Shown in pieces: positions 25,293 to 35,792 of a DNA stretch of 64,000 bases. Location: assembly GCA_027475525.1 (NCBI GenBank), contig JAMWFC010000058.1:705270-769269 (forward strand), in the 5' to 3' direction. The DNA is from Macrolepiota albuminosa. Taxonomy: Eukaryota; Basidiomycota; Agaricomycetes; Agaricales; Agaricaceae. The translations under genes were made by a program, and so were the position numbers. Each line of letters starts with the position of its first letter. The first letter of the stretch is position 1. Under the pieces are notes generated by a model that had not been told where the DNA came from, did no database searches, and worked only from the letters and a program-made list of their open reading frames with translations.

Positions 25293-28200
25293 TCAAGCTT
25301 CAAACAGCCGGAGGGCTGCACATAGCTTAGCATGTTGGGGTCGGGGTAACGGCTTGGTAAATAAGTCCGCTAGGTTGTCTTTGCTCGGTACATACGTAAT
25401 CGATATTTTCCCTTCTTCGACACAATGTCTGATAAAGTGGTGTCGAACGTCGATGTGCTTGACTTGGTTGTGGTTTCGCTTGTTCTCTGCAATCGCTATG
25501 GAACCGTTGTTGTCGCCTTTCAGTTCCCCTGGGTTAGGTGCGGCCATTCCTATCTCGGCCAAGGCAGCATACATCCACTGCATCTGTTCGGCCGCCCGTC
25601 CCAATGCGATATATTCTGCTTCTGTCGTTGAAGTCAATACTGTATCCTGGAATTTCGAACTCCAACTTGTGGGTCCTCCTGCTTGTAAATACACCCCGCC
25701 AGATATCGATTTTCGAGTGTCTACGTCGGCCGCAAAATCTGAATCATAGAATCCTCGTGGGATGTAGTCTTTGTAATCTGGTCCACCATACCGTACTCGG
25801 TAGTGTAGCGTCACCTTAATATACCGCATTACATGTTGCAGTGCCAACCAATGTGGCTTCCCAGGGTTCGACATAAATCGACTAAGCAAGGTTACGGCGT
25901 ACGCTATATCTGGTCGCGTGCCCACCTGGGCGTACATTAGTAAGCCGAGTACTTCTTTATACGGTTTGTCGTTCATGTATTCTCGCTCCTCGTCGGTATT
26001 TGGTGCCTGGGATCGGCTAAGGGTCAACCCTGGTGGCAACGGCGTGTACTTTGGCATGCAATCAGCCATTCCGTATTTCTCCAAGGTACGTTTGAGATAC
26101 TCTTCCTGATCCAATGTAATTGATCGTGCTGTCCTATCTCGTATAACTCGTATTCCCAGGACAAACTTGATATCCCCTAAGTCCTTAATCTCGTATTTCT
26201 CCCCCAGCTCTCTCCTTGCCCGTGTTGCCTCCTCCTTTGACGAGGACATTCCTGATGTATCGTCCGTGTACGTGCTTGTAATCGTGATTTCTCCATCTCT
26301 GTTGCAAGATCGCACTGATTGATCTGCTTCGGACCGAACATATCCCAGCCTCCTCATATCTTCGTCGAGTGCGCGCCACCAATTGTTGGCTCCATCCATC
26401 GTCCCGTATATAGCCTTATCCACCAACAAAACTAAACTCTTCTCATCGTCTGTGTCATCCATACTCCCCCGAACTCGTGCGCCCGTGTTGATATCGACTC
26501 GAAACACGTCACTCGGTCACATTTCGTATCCCTCGGGTTGCTCCATCAGGATCGGAACCTGAGTTGATGCATTCAAGTAAGCGCTAGTATAATCGATCTG
26601 CCATATCTCATAATCGAGTATCGTGCCCACAGCGAGGTTGATGCGTAGGGATTCGTATTTGACCACTGATGCGTACGTAGCAAAATAATCAACACCTGGT
26701 ATTTGGGAAAAGCCTTTCGCCACTAGTCGTGCCTTGCGTCCGATTACTTTCCCGTTGGCGTCGTACTTCAGTGCAAAAGTCCACCTATTTTTCATCGTCC
26801 TTGCACCAGCGGGCCGCTCAATTAACCGCCAGACTTTACGATCATGCATACGTCGAATCTCCTCGTCCATCGGTCCTCGCCATAGATCCGGTCTTTTCAT
26901 CGCCTCTGAATACGATTTTGGTACCCACGTGTCGTCCGTCTCTGTGACTGTGATCGATAACGCGCCCGGCATAGCTCGAAAAGTCTCTTCCTCACTCTCC
27001 GGGTTGGACAAGTTCCTCTCTGACACATCACTATCCTCAGGGTCATGTGCTGTTTTGGCGGCCAGTCGTGCCGACCTCCTCGGTTCCTGTGGTTGATCGT
27101 TCTCCCTGCTAGTTGCCATAACCGGTGGTGGCTTTGTGATAAGAACATCAGCATCATTTGTGCTGTCGGTAAGCGCTGTCTCAGCATTTAACCCCAAAAC
27201 ATCTATCAAGTCTACTGGCTCATCCTGTTGTTCGTCCCTTGTAGTACGATTCGCGATCCCCTCCTCAAAAATGACGTCTCAGGACCGGAAGATGCAACCA
27301 GTAGGTCGTTCGAGCAACTTGTAATCTCCTATTCCGAAGTATCCGACCAGTACAGTCTTCACTGATCGGACTTCTAGTTTACTTCCGCCTTCTGCCCTCA
27401 GTACCTTCGCGTAAGCTATACACCCGAAAGGTCGGAGGTGTGAAACGTCTGGCTTCTTTCCGGTTCATATCTCGAACGGTGTCTTATCTGGGTGTCTGGA
27501 GCTCAGGATTACGTCGAGTACATATATGGCGGTTGAAGTAGCTTCTCCCCAATAGTGAGCAGGGAGTCGTGAGTCGTGTAGCATGCTCCAGGCTAAGTCG
27601 AGTATTGTCCTGTTCCTTCTCTCAACGACTCCGTTGGCTGCTGAGGAGTGGTGGTGTTGTCTCGTAGATTATGCCTCGCTTTCCACAGTATGTGCTCCAT
27701 AAGTCATTTACGAACTCCGTTCCGCCATCTGTTCTTACGAATTTGATTCTATACCCAGTTTGTGTTTCCACACGCTTGTCAAACACTTCAAGGCACTCCA
27801 CCGTCGCTTCCTTTGTTTTGTGCGAGAGGTACCACGTGTCGCATTCCGCTCCTCCTTGGTCAACGACAACGAGCATAAGGGCTTTACCACCAGTTGTCAG
27901 AACTCGTGCAGGTCCCCATATGTCGAAAGCTACGCGTTCGTACGGTGTGCATTCTGGCTCGATAATAGCGTCAAACGGACGTCGTGCGTGTTTCCCCATT
28001 ATGCAGTCTTCACACTTCCCTGTCACTGATTTTTTCGTTATTTCTAAACCATTGACCACCCCCTTGCAAGCCATCTTTCGCAGTGTGCTCTCCCCCACAT
28101 GTCCTAGGCGTCGGTGCCAGGTCTCAAAATCAACTGGGTGATGTAGCGACATTGTTGCCATAGCTGTCGGCAGTGGGGTCACAAACTCGACTGTAAACAT

Positions 28201-28307
28201 GGTTCCGTCGATCAGGCAGTGCAAGAAAGGCGCTCCGTCGGCTGCGAAAAGAGTCACTCCACCTCCACTCATTTTGATCCTTACCCCTTTCTGTACTAGG
28301 GATCCAC
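25293..28307 (-). pseudogene. Copia pol: integrase, reverse transcriptase and RNase H (broken)
   Basis: Downstream half of the Copia polyprotein, left of the nested insertion. The integrase zinc region and core are at about 28,150-27,630 (HRRLGHVGESTLRKMACKGV; CEDCIMGKHARRPFD; KFVRTDGGTEF). RT is at 27,000-26,250 (WTFALKYDANGKVIGRKARL; catalytic YTDD near 26,265). RNase H ends with EAEYIALGRAAEQMQWMYA and CVEEGKISITYVPSKDNLAD, stop at 25293. Lesions: in-frame TGA at 26,517-26,519 (EGYEM*PSDVF), TGA near 27,280 (FRS*DVIFEEG), TGA near 27,466 (PFEI*TGKKPD), and a one-base insertion near 27,650 (TTPPLLSS instead of HSSAANGVVERR). All three stops can be explained by single transitions from CGA or TGG. 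Confidence 0.85.
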
Positions 28308-29094
28308 TGTCAGGTTCCGCTGAGTCGGGGGCTTTCCGGGAAAGCGACGCCCTTACGATGCGGACTTGATCTACGGATACTCGGGTGTCTGGAACGCCGG
28401 GGCTAGGACTCCGGGGTTCAAGGCGAGGACAGGGGTAATCCCGGGAGAGGGGACTAGAGTCCGGGGGTTTTAGGTGGGAGTAGCTGAGGATAGGAGGGGG
28501 TCGAGTCGTGAACCGGAGGTTCTAAGACGAGACCAAGTTAGTAATTTAAAGGTCGCGAAGTGCGTACCAAAACTTATAGCACGCGAATACTAAGGCGTGC
28601 CGGTCGAAGCGTACCAAACGAGGCGTGCCAGTCAAACAAGAGGGCACGCAATAACCAATGTAATATCAAGACTAGCGAATACAACAAGGAACTACGCTAT
28701 AAGTACTACGGGGCCGGGTCTCGGGGTTCCGGGATGTCTGGGATGGGTTCCGGGGGTTATTGAGTAGCGGCAGGGGGTGCGTACCGGGATCGCGCGTGGG
28801 GAGCGCGCGATCAATTGGCGCGGAGGGAGTCGTGATGCGTGGGGCGTGATGCGTGATGGCTTGATGCGAGCCGCGTGATCCGATCGTCGATGGCGGTTGA
28901 TCCCGGGGTCTGTGATGCAGGGGTCCCGGGGGCTGGCTGATGGCGATCGGTGGCGGTTGATGGCGGTCCTGATGCGCGTGATGGCGGTGTCGGCGGTCGT
29001 GATGGCGGGGCGTGTCCTGTGGGGTCGGAGGGAGGGTCCCGGATGGTGTTCCGGGGGTGTCCCGGGGTGGGCCCGGAGGGAGGGGGTCGTGACA
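28308..29094 (-). repeat. Chromovirus 3' LTR
   Basis: 787 bp, same length and no difference seen against 38,539-39,325. Ends TGTCAGG and GTCGTGACA. Confidence 0.95.
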
Positions 29095-29106
29095 TCACCC
29101 CCCCCT
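29095..29106 (-). promoter_or_regulatory. Chromovirus polypurine tract
   Basis: Element strand GAGGGGGGGTGA immediately preceding the 3' LTR; expected site of plus-strand DNA priming. Confidence 0.75.
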
Positions 29107-29222
29107 CAGCGCCGAGACCCTCCGAGGCGCGCGTAGCCGGTGGTTCGGACCGGGGGTCAACCGTGGGATCCGGCACCTGACCTGCCACGTATCGAAAAAA
29201 AATTTTACCGTCAAGTTCAACT

Positions 29223-30983
29223 ATGTCGCGTACGCCAACGCATTCCCCGACGCCCCCGCAGACGAACGAGGTCGCGCCCCTCATGGCGTGGGAAGCCCGG
29301 GACGCGCGATACCGAGCCCGCCTCGACCGGGAGCGCGTGGCGGAGCTCGCCCAGCAACGTGAGTGTCTTCCCGTGTCGTCCGCCTATCCCACTGACCTTC
29401 CTATTTCAGAACAACACAGCAATCCTATCGCGGGTCCCAGCCGGCACCCGGAGCCTGCTCCCGATGCGGGTCCCAGCGACGTCCCGGAGGCCCGCCCGAG
29501 TCGTCCCGCGCCTACCTTTGCGCGGATGACAGTCCGCCCTCCCCGCCCTCAACCCCCTCCCCGCCCCAGGTTACCTGCCCCCCGCTTCCGTCGTTCTGGG
29601 ATGCCGGTGGGGGCCGTATCCGAAGTCCCGGAGGGTCAGCGCGTTGCGTGGGCGGACGCGACGCAGGAGTTATTTGGGGAGGCCCTGGAGAGACCCCGGG
29701 GTCTACCCACCCACGCCTGGTGCGTGAATAATGGACCGGTGAGTGTTTCCTTACCTCGGGTCTCGTTGCTGACTTTGGCGCAGTGCCTCCACTGCGCTCG
29801 CCGAACGGTCCCCTGCCTGTTCGAGGTCCCGGGCCCCTCGTCCCGCCGGGACACGTCCGTGTGTGAGGCATGCCGCCTCAACCACGAGAGGTGTTCCGTG
29901 TCGGCGCTGTGGAGGGCGCGCTGCGTCTCCCGGGAGCAGGGGTGGCCGCTGGGGGGGGTCACCCGGAGGATGGGGGTCGAGGAGCGAGATTGGGTCGCGG
30001 AGCCGGTGGGGGAGGCGACGGAGCCGGTGGGGGAGGTGGCCGCTGCGGGTCCAGGGGGGTCGGGGAGCGGGGGCGCCATTCGGGTGGGGGGCCGGGGCCG
30101 GCCCGTGGTCCTCATCACGCGCCGAGCGACCCGGGCCGGGGGGAGCCGCGAGGGGCGCGGGGGGCGCCCTGACAAGGGGAAGCGGCGGGCGTCGCCAAGC
30201 CCTTCCCCAGGGCCGTCGAAGAGGGCGCGTCTGCCCACCGAGACCCCGCCCCCGGTTTCCTCAGCGCGCCTCTCCCCGGCGACGTTCTCTCCCCTGTCCG
30301 GGCGACCGCTGGACGCTGAAGTGAGGGCTCTGCAGGAGCGCCTCGAGCAGGCCGACCGGGAGCGGGGGGAGCGCGAGGAGGGGGCGAGGGAGGAGGCGGC
30401 ACTCCGGAGGAGGCTGGAGGAGGACCGCGAGATGGCCCTCCGGGAGCTGGAGGAGGCGAGGGTGGCCCGAGGGGGAGCTGAGGCTCAGCTGGACGCCATG
30501 AGGGCCAGGCTGGGGCAGGGGGTTGGACTCCCGGAGCGAGGTCCCTCGAGCCCGGGGTTGGTCGAGGCCTTGCGCCGGGACGTGGTTATTGGGCGCATGG
30601 CCTCATTGAGTGAGTGTCCCCCCTTCCATGCCTAGGCCGTACTAACATTTCCAGGCTGGGCTCGGGAGCACCGTTTGCTCCTCGACGGGGCCGCCGCGGC
30701 ACTCGCGTCTCTCCAAGAGGGGCTGCGGTCGGAGGCGGGGAGCCCCGGGGTGGAGCGGGGCTTAGATCTGCTGGGGAGGCTGGTGGGTGCGCACCGCCGG
30801 AGGAACGTCCCGGCCCCGGGATCGTGGTTTGAGCGTATTTTGGACGAGGGCGAGCAGCTCCCGTCTTGGGAGCAGCTGGCCGAGGAGGTGTTGCGAGAGC
30901 ACGGTCCAGAGGGGGCGGGGGAGGATTTCCGGGGTTGGCCGAGGGGAGGCGGGAGTGAGGGTGATTCGGGGCCCCAGATCTAG
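29223..30983 (+). CDS. Antisense spliced gene inside the chromovirus: zinc-cluster and coiled-coil protein
   Basis: Runs opposite to gag-pol, in the space between pol and the 3' LTR. Four exons are inferred from GTGAGTG donors and CAG acceptors: introns about 29,360-29,409, 29,733-29,782 and 30,610-30,652. ATG 29223 (MSRTPTHSPTPPQTNEVAPL). After splicing, a doubled cysteine cluster CLHCARRTVPC and CEACRLNHERCS (two CX2CX6C halves, about 29,783-29,900) resembles a fungal zinc cluster. A Gly/Arg-rich basic stretch follows, then a long Glu/Arg coiled coil (LQERLEQADRERGEREEGAR, about 30,325-30,510), and an acidic C terminus ending GDSGPQI at 30,981. Function unknown; DNA- or chromatin-binding is inferred. 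Its introns would survive retrotransposition because they are antisense to the genomic RNA. Confidence 0.7.
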
Positions 30984-31070
30984 GGGCCCCCGTGGGGGAG
31001 GATTTCCGGGGTTGGCCGAGGGGAGGCGGGAGTGAGGGTGATTCGGGGCCCCAGATCTAGGGGCCCCCGT
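30917..31070 (+). repeat. 77-bp tandem direct duplication
   Basis: 30,917-30,993 repeats exactly at 30,994-31,070. It covers the 3' end and stop of the antisense gene; the stop lies in the first copy, so the product is unaffected. Confidence 0.92.
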
Positions 31071-31314
31071 TTTCTTGCCGGTTCCTGGTCCGTAGCTGTA
31101 ACTATAGTGTATATCCTAGAAAATGTATATATTCGGCCATCGTATTCGAAGTGTAAGTAAAGTGTTAGGAAAGAACGAGAAAGTGTACCTTGCCCATCGT
31201 CCGGGGCGTTACTGTGAAGGAAGTACTAAAAGAGAGTAAGATCTAAAAGGGGAAAGCAGAAAATATACATGGGAGTTGAATCCCTACTGAGCCCAGAGGC
31301 GGGGGTTACGCCCA
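31071..31314. other. Spacer between antisense gene and pol 3' end
   Basis: Convergent 3' ends; likely holds the antisense gene's 3' UTR (TATAGTGTATATCC and AATGTATATATTC at 31,100-31,130) and pol's downstream region. No other feature. Confidence 0.4.
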
Positions 31315-34300
31315 CTACTGCCGTCTGTGAGTCCTGCGCCCGGGAAGATCGTTCCCCGGGTGCCGTTGTTGGAAGTTCCGGAGTTTGTCGAGGGCGCCAT
31401 CGAGGTTTCGGCGCGGCTCCCAAGTGTCGTCTTCCGGGCCGTATCCCTTCCACCGTACGAGGAAGTGGGGTCGTCCACGAATGTTCCGGGAGTCGAGGAT
31501 GTCTTCGACTTCGTAGTGGTACTCGTCCTCGACCTCGACCGGGGGAGGGGGCTCGGGGCGTCGTTCAGGGAAGGGATCCGGGGGGTGTCGTTCCAGGAGG
31601 CGGACGTGGAATACCGGGTGCAGACCTTTTAGTCCCGGGGGGAGCTCGATCTTGTAGGCGTGGGATGAGACCTTCTTCAATATTTTGAACGGGCCGAGAC
31701 GCTTGTGATCGAGTTTTGGAGAGGGCCGGCGGGTGCGGAGGTGTCGTCGATCTAACCATACCTTTGTCCCGGGGGCCCAGTCGGGGGTGTCTTCCCGTTT
31801 CCGGTCGGCGTGTTTCACGTAGGCCCGGTTCGCGATGTCGATCTCTTCCCGGAGAAACTTGTGAAGGGATTGGAGATCCCGGGCGACCTCGTGGGCGGCG
31901 TGTGACGGGATGTCCCGGAGCGAGAGTGTCAGTCGAGGGTGGTATCCCTTGTTGGCAAAGAAAGGGGATACCCCGGTGGCAGAGTGCGGCGTGTTGTTGT
32001 AGGTGAACTCGGCCAGGGGGAGCTCGGCGCGCCAGTCGTCCTGCAAGTAGTTGACGTACAGTCGGAGGTACTGCTCGAGGGACTGGTTGACCCTTTCGGT
32101 TTGGCCGTTGGTTTCGGGGTGGTAGGCGGTAGAGAGGTTAGTCTTCACTTCAAGTGCCTTACACAGGGAAGTCCAAAACTTGGACACGAAGAGGGGGCCA
32201 CGGTCGGAGACGATGTCGTCCGGGAGTCCATGTTTGGCGAAGACGTGCTCGAGGAACAGCCGGGCGAAGTCCGGGGCGGTATCCGTGGTGTGGCAGGGTA
32301 GGAAGATGCCCTGTTTGGTCAGCCTGCACACAACGACGAGAATAGCATCGAACCCTTCAGATTCCGGGAGCTCGACGATGTGGTCCAGAGATATTGAGGA
32401 CCAGGGGCGTCGTCCGACCGGCAGGGGTTTCAGGAGTCCGTACGGTCGGTGTCGGGGGACCTTGGCCCGGAGGCAGGGCTCGCATGATCGAATGTAACGG
32501 GTCACGTCCTTCTTCAACCCTGGCCAAAAGTAAGTCCGGGAGATGAGCTGGAGGGTCTTACGTATTCCAGGATGTCCCCGGAGCTTGTGGTCGTGGTGTT
32601 GACGGAGGACGTCGTAGCGAAGTCGGGCGTGATCCGGGACGTAGATGCGGCCGTCCCGGAGGAGGAGTTTCTCGTCGGGGGACAAAGAGAAGGCGGGGTC
32701 CCGGTCGGTTCCGTCGGAAGGGTTTCGGGGGTCGTGATCGGTGAAGTACTTGTCCCGGGGAGCGCGGCGGATCTGGTTCAGGGTTCCTTCGTCGTTTAAG
32801 ATCAGTACGGCATTCAGGTGTTCGGGAGGGATCACCACGCGATGATTGAACGCATTGCGCTCCGCCTCGAATGACTTCTTGGGGTAGACGTCCGGTCGAC
32901 GGGTGAGGGCATCGGGCTTGGCGCCAAGGCGTCCCGGGCGATACTGGATCGTGAAGTCGTATTCCAAGAGGATCTCGGACCATCGGGCCTGTCGTCGACT
33001 AAGCTGTTTGGTCGTGGTGAAGTACTGCAGGTTGTTGTGATCCGAGTAGACCTGAACCCGGTGTCGGGCTCCCTCGAGGTAGGCTCGCCACTGCTTGAAG
33101 GCTTCGACGATGGCGAGGAGCTCCTTGTTGTAGATGTCGTAGTTGAGCTCGGCGTCGATCATGGACCGGGTGTAGAAAGCGACTGGCCGGGGCTCCCCAC
33201 CATCAGGCTCCATCTGTGAGAGGATCCCGGCGATGGCGTAGTCGGACGCGTCACATTCCAGGATGATCGGGAGGGCCGGATCGTAGTGCCGGAGTACCGG
33301 GGCGACTGTGAAAGCCTCCTTGAGCAAGTTAAAGACGCTCTGGCACTTACTGTCCCAGTTCCAGGCGATGTCCTTGCGCGTGAGCCGGTTGAGGGGTTTC
33401 GTAATCCCGGAGTAGTTGTCTATAAACCTCCGGTAGAAGTTAGCGAAACCCAGGAAGGACTGTACTTCCTTGACGTTCCGGGGCTGCGGCCAGTTGACGA
33501 TGGCCTCGACCTTGTGGGGGTCCATGCGAACGCCGTTCGGGGATACTATGACGCCAAGATACTCAACCTCTTCCGTATGGAAGGAGCACTTCTCGGGCTT
33601 GGCGTGGAGGTTGTGCTCCCGGAGGCGTTCGAGGACTTGCCGGACGTGCTTCTGGTGATCCTCCTTCGAGTCGGAATAGATGAGGATGTCGTCCAGGTAG
33701 ACTATCACGAAGACGTCGCTCATGTCGTGGAAGATGTCGTTCATGAAGTATTGGAACGTGGCGGGGGAGTTAGTCATTCCGAAAGGCATTACAAGGTACT
33801 CAAACAGACCATACCGCGTGCGGAACGCGGTTTTCCACTCGTGTCCCGGGGCGATGCGGACGTTGTTGTAACCGGAGCGGAGGTCGATCTTCGTGTAGAC
33901 CTTGGCACTGCGGAGTCGATCGACCAGATCGCCGATGAGCGGGAGCGGGTAGCGGTTCTTCTTGGTGATCTTGTTGAGTCCCCGGTAGTCGACACAGAGT
34001 CGGAGCGAGCCGTCCTTCTTCTTGGCGAATAGAACCGGGGCCCCGGCGGCGGAGGCGGAGGGTCGGATGAATCCCTTACCGAGCATTTCGTCGAGGTAGT
34101 CCTTGAGAGCCCGGAGTTCGACCTCCGACATGTTGTAGACCTTGCCGAAAGGGGGGGTGGCTCCTTCCTCGAGGTCGATGGTGTGATCATAGGGGCGGTG
34201 AGGGGGGATCTCCTTGGCGTCTCCTTCGGAGAATACGTCAGCGAACTCGTGATACTCCGGGGGAACTACTTCTCGGAGGATTTGCTCCTCGGGTTTCTGC

Positions 34301-35792
34301 TCCGGGGGAATGGCGTCCCCTCGTAGGTGTTCTTCCGGGAGAGAAGGCGAGGTGTGCAGCTGAAACGTGGGAGTCCCGTCCCTCATGAGGCGGGCGAAGG
34401 GGGCGGCCCCAATGATCTTGATGTCGAGTGCGCTCGGGTCGGTCGGGGTCGCGGAGGCATCGGCCGGAGCGGGTGTGACGCGTGTCTGAGACCGGCAGGG
34501 GTAGTTCGGCCCTTTGTACTTGTTCCGAGGAATGTTTGGGGGTCGATCAGGGGCCTTGAGGTCTCGGACGGGCGTGGGTGAGGCATGCGCGGGGGGCGCG
34601 GCAGTCGTCCCGGGGGTGTCGGGCGTCGGGTCGCCTCCTAGGGCTCGGAGGTGCACGGCGGTCGAGGGGTGGTCTTCGGGTCCCGGGAAGGTCATGGTGA
34701 GCGCCCTCCAATCGATGTCGGGGTTCGTGTCGCGCAGCCAGGGCAGTCCCAGCACCATCGGGGTCGATTCGTGAAGTCGCGTGACCAGGAAGTCGGAAGT
34801 GAACTCGTAGTTGTTGTCCAGGGTCACGCGTCCCGAGTGAGACCTTTGGATGGGGCCGGAGGAGGAGGGGGTGCCGTCGAGGCGTTGCAGGCGGAGGGGC
34901 TGGTCGAGGGAGTCGTGGGGGAGGTCGAGAGCGTCGCTGATGAATACTCCGGTGGCTCCGCTGTCGATAAGGGCCGATATCGGTCCCGGGGTGCCGTCCA
35001 GCCTGGCATTGATGACGAAGGATCGGGACGAGCGGGACTGGAGTCCGGGGGGTGGTGGGGGCTCGTCCGGGGGGTCCTTCGGGGTTGGTTTTGAGGAGTG
35101 GGGGATGTCGAAGGGGAGTTGCTGGTCGTCGGGGGTCGGGTCCCGGGTCAGGCGAAGGGTGAGGTGTCGCCAATCGATGCGGGGGTTGGTGTCTCGGAGC
35201 CACGGGAGCCCTAGGACCAGGGGTGCGGAAGGGTGAAGTTTGGTCACCAGCATCCGGAGGGTGTGAGTCTGTCCGTTGGCGAAGGTAACGGGCATACGCA
35301 CGAAGTGGGTGATGTCCCCCGCCGAAGAGGCGTCTCCATCAAAGAGGCAGAGTCGTACCGGGACCGGGAGTCGCTGGGCGGGTTCCGGGGCGAGGGTAGA
35401 CCATGCTTCGTCGATGAAGTTGTCGGTGGCGCCACTGTCGACGAGGGTGTTGAGGGGAGTTCCGGAGGGGGTGAGGCGGGTTTTGAGGAGGAGGGAGTGC
35501 GAAGAGTGGGAGGGTAGGTAAGCCGTGAGGGTGTCCTGTATGAGTGTCGTAGAGCGAAGGTGCGAGACCGGGGCGGAGAAGACGTCGGGGTCGATTCCGC
35601 GATTTAGGGCGTCTTCATGAGTGTCGTAGAGCGAAGGTGCGAGACCGGGGCGGAGAAGACGTCGGGGTCGATTCCGCGATTTAGGGCGTCTTCCGGATCT
35701 AAATCGCCGGGTCGTTTTCCGAATACTCGTAGGTAGCGTCCTCCCCTTCGAAGGTCCAGGTGGCACGTCCCATGACCTGTCGTTTGGGGCAC
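31315..35792 (-). CDS. Chromovirus Pol with duplicated protease, RT, RNase H, integrase and chromodomain
   Basis: The true frame overlaps the gag end and runs through [20 protein letters not shown]; a 77-bp duplication at 35,540-35,693 interrupts it. Two retropepsin-like units follow, each with DSGAT and [19 protein letters not shown]: first Asp at 35,439, second at 34,965. RT spans about 34,300-33,300 ([20 protein letters not shown]; catalytic YLDD near 33,690). RNase H starts [16 protein letters not shown]. Integrase has an HHCC zinc region ([20 protein letters not shown] ... CEPC, about 32,580-32,480) and a DDE core ([39 protein letters not shown]). A C-terminal chromodomain ([16 protein letters not shown], about 31,420) would direct integration to methylated-histone chromatin. 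Open reading frames starting further upstream (to 36,063) are out-of-frame readings of gag. Confidence 0.93.
35540..35693 (+). repeat. 77-bp tandem direct duplication
   Basis: 35,540-35,616 repeats exactly at 35,617-35,693, at the gag-pol junction. The peptide [20 protein letters not shown] is read in one frame on each side. Confidence 0.93.

Noticed and set aside
28560..28763. Identical 67-codon open frames at 28,560 and 38,791
   Set aside because: They lie inside the two LTRs; identity reflects LTR duplication, and the composition is not protein-like.
29512..30402. Minus-strand frames of 95-200 codons opposite the antisense chromovirus gene
   Set aside because: GC-rich shadow frames rich in Pro/Arg/Gly, lacking motifs, while the plus strand shows splice signals and a cysteine cluster.
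35690..35710. Canonical -1 slippery heptamer at the gag-pol overlap
   Set aside because: Pol is in the -1 frame, but the nearest candidate GGAAAAC does not fit X-XXY-YYZ. The shift mechanism stays open.
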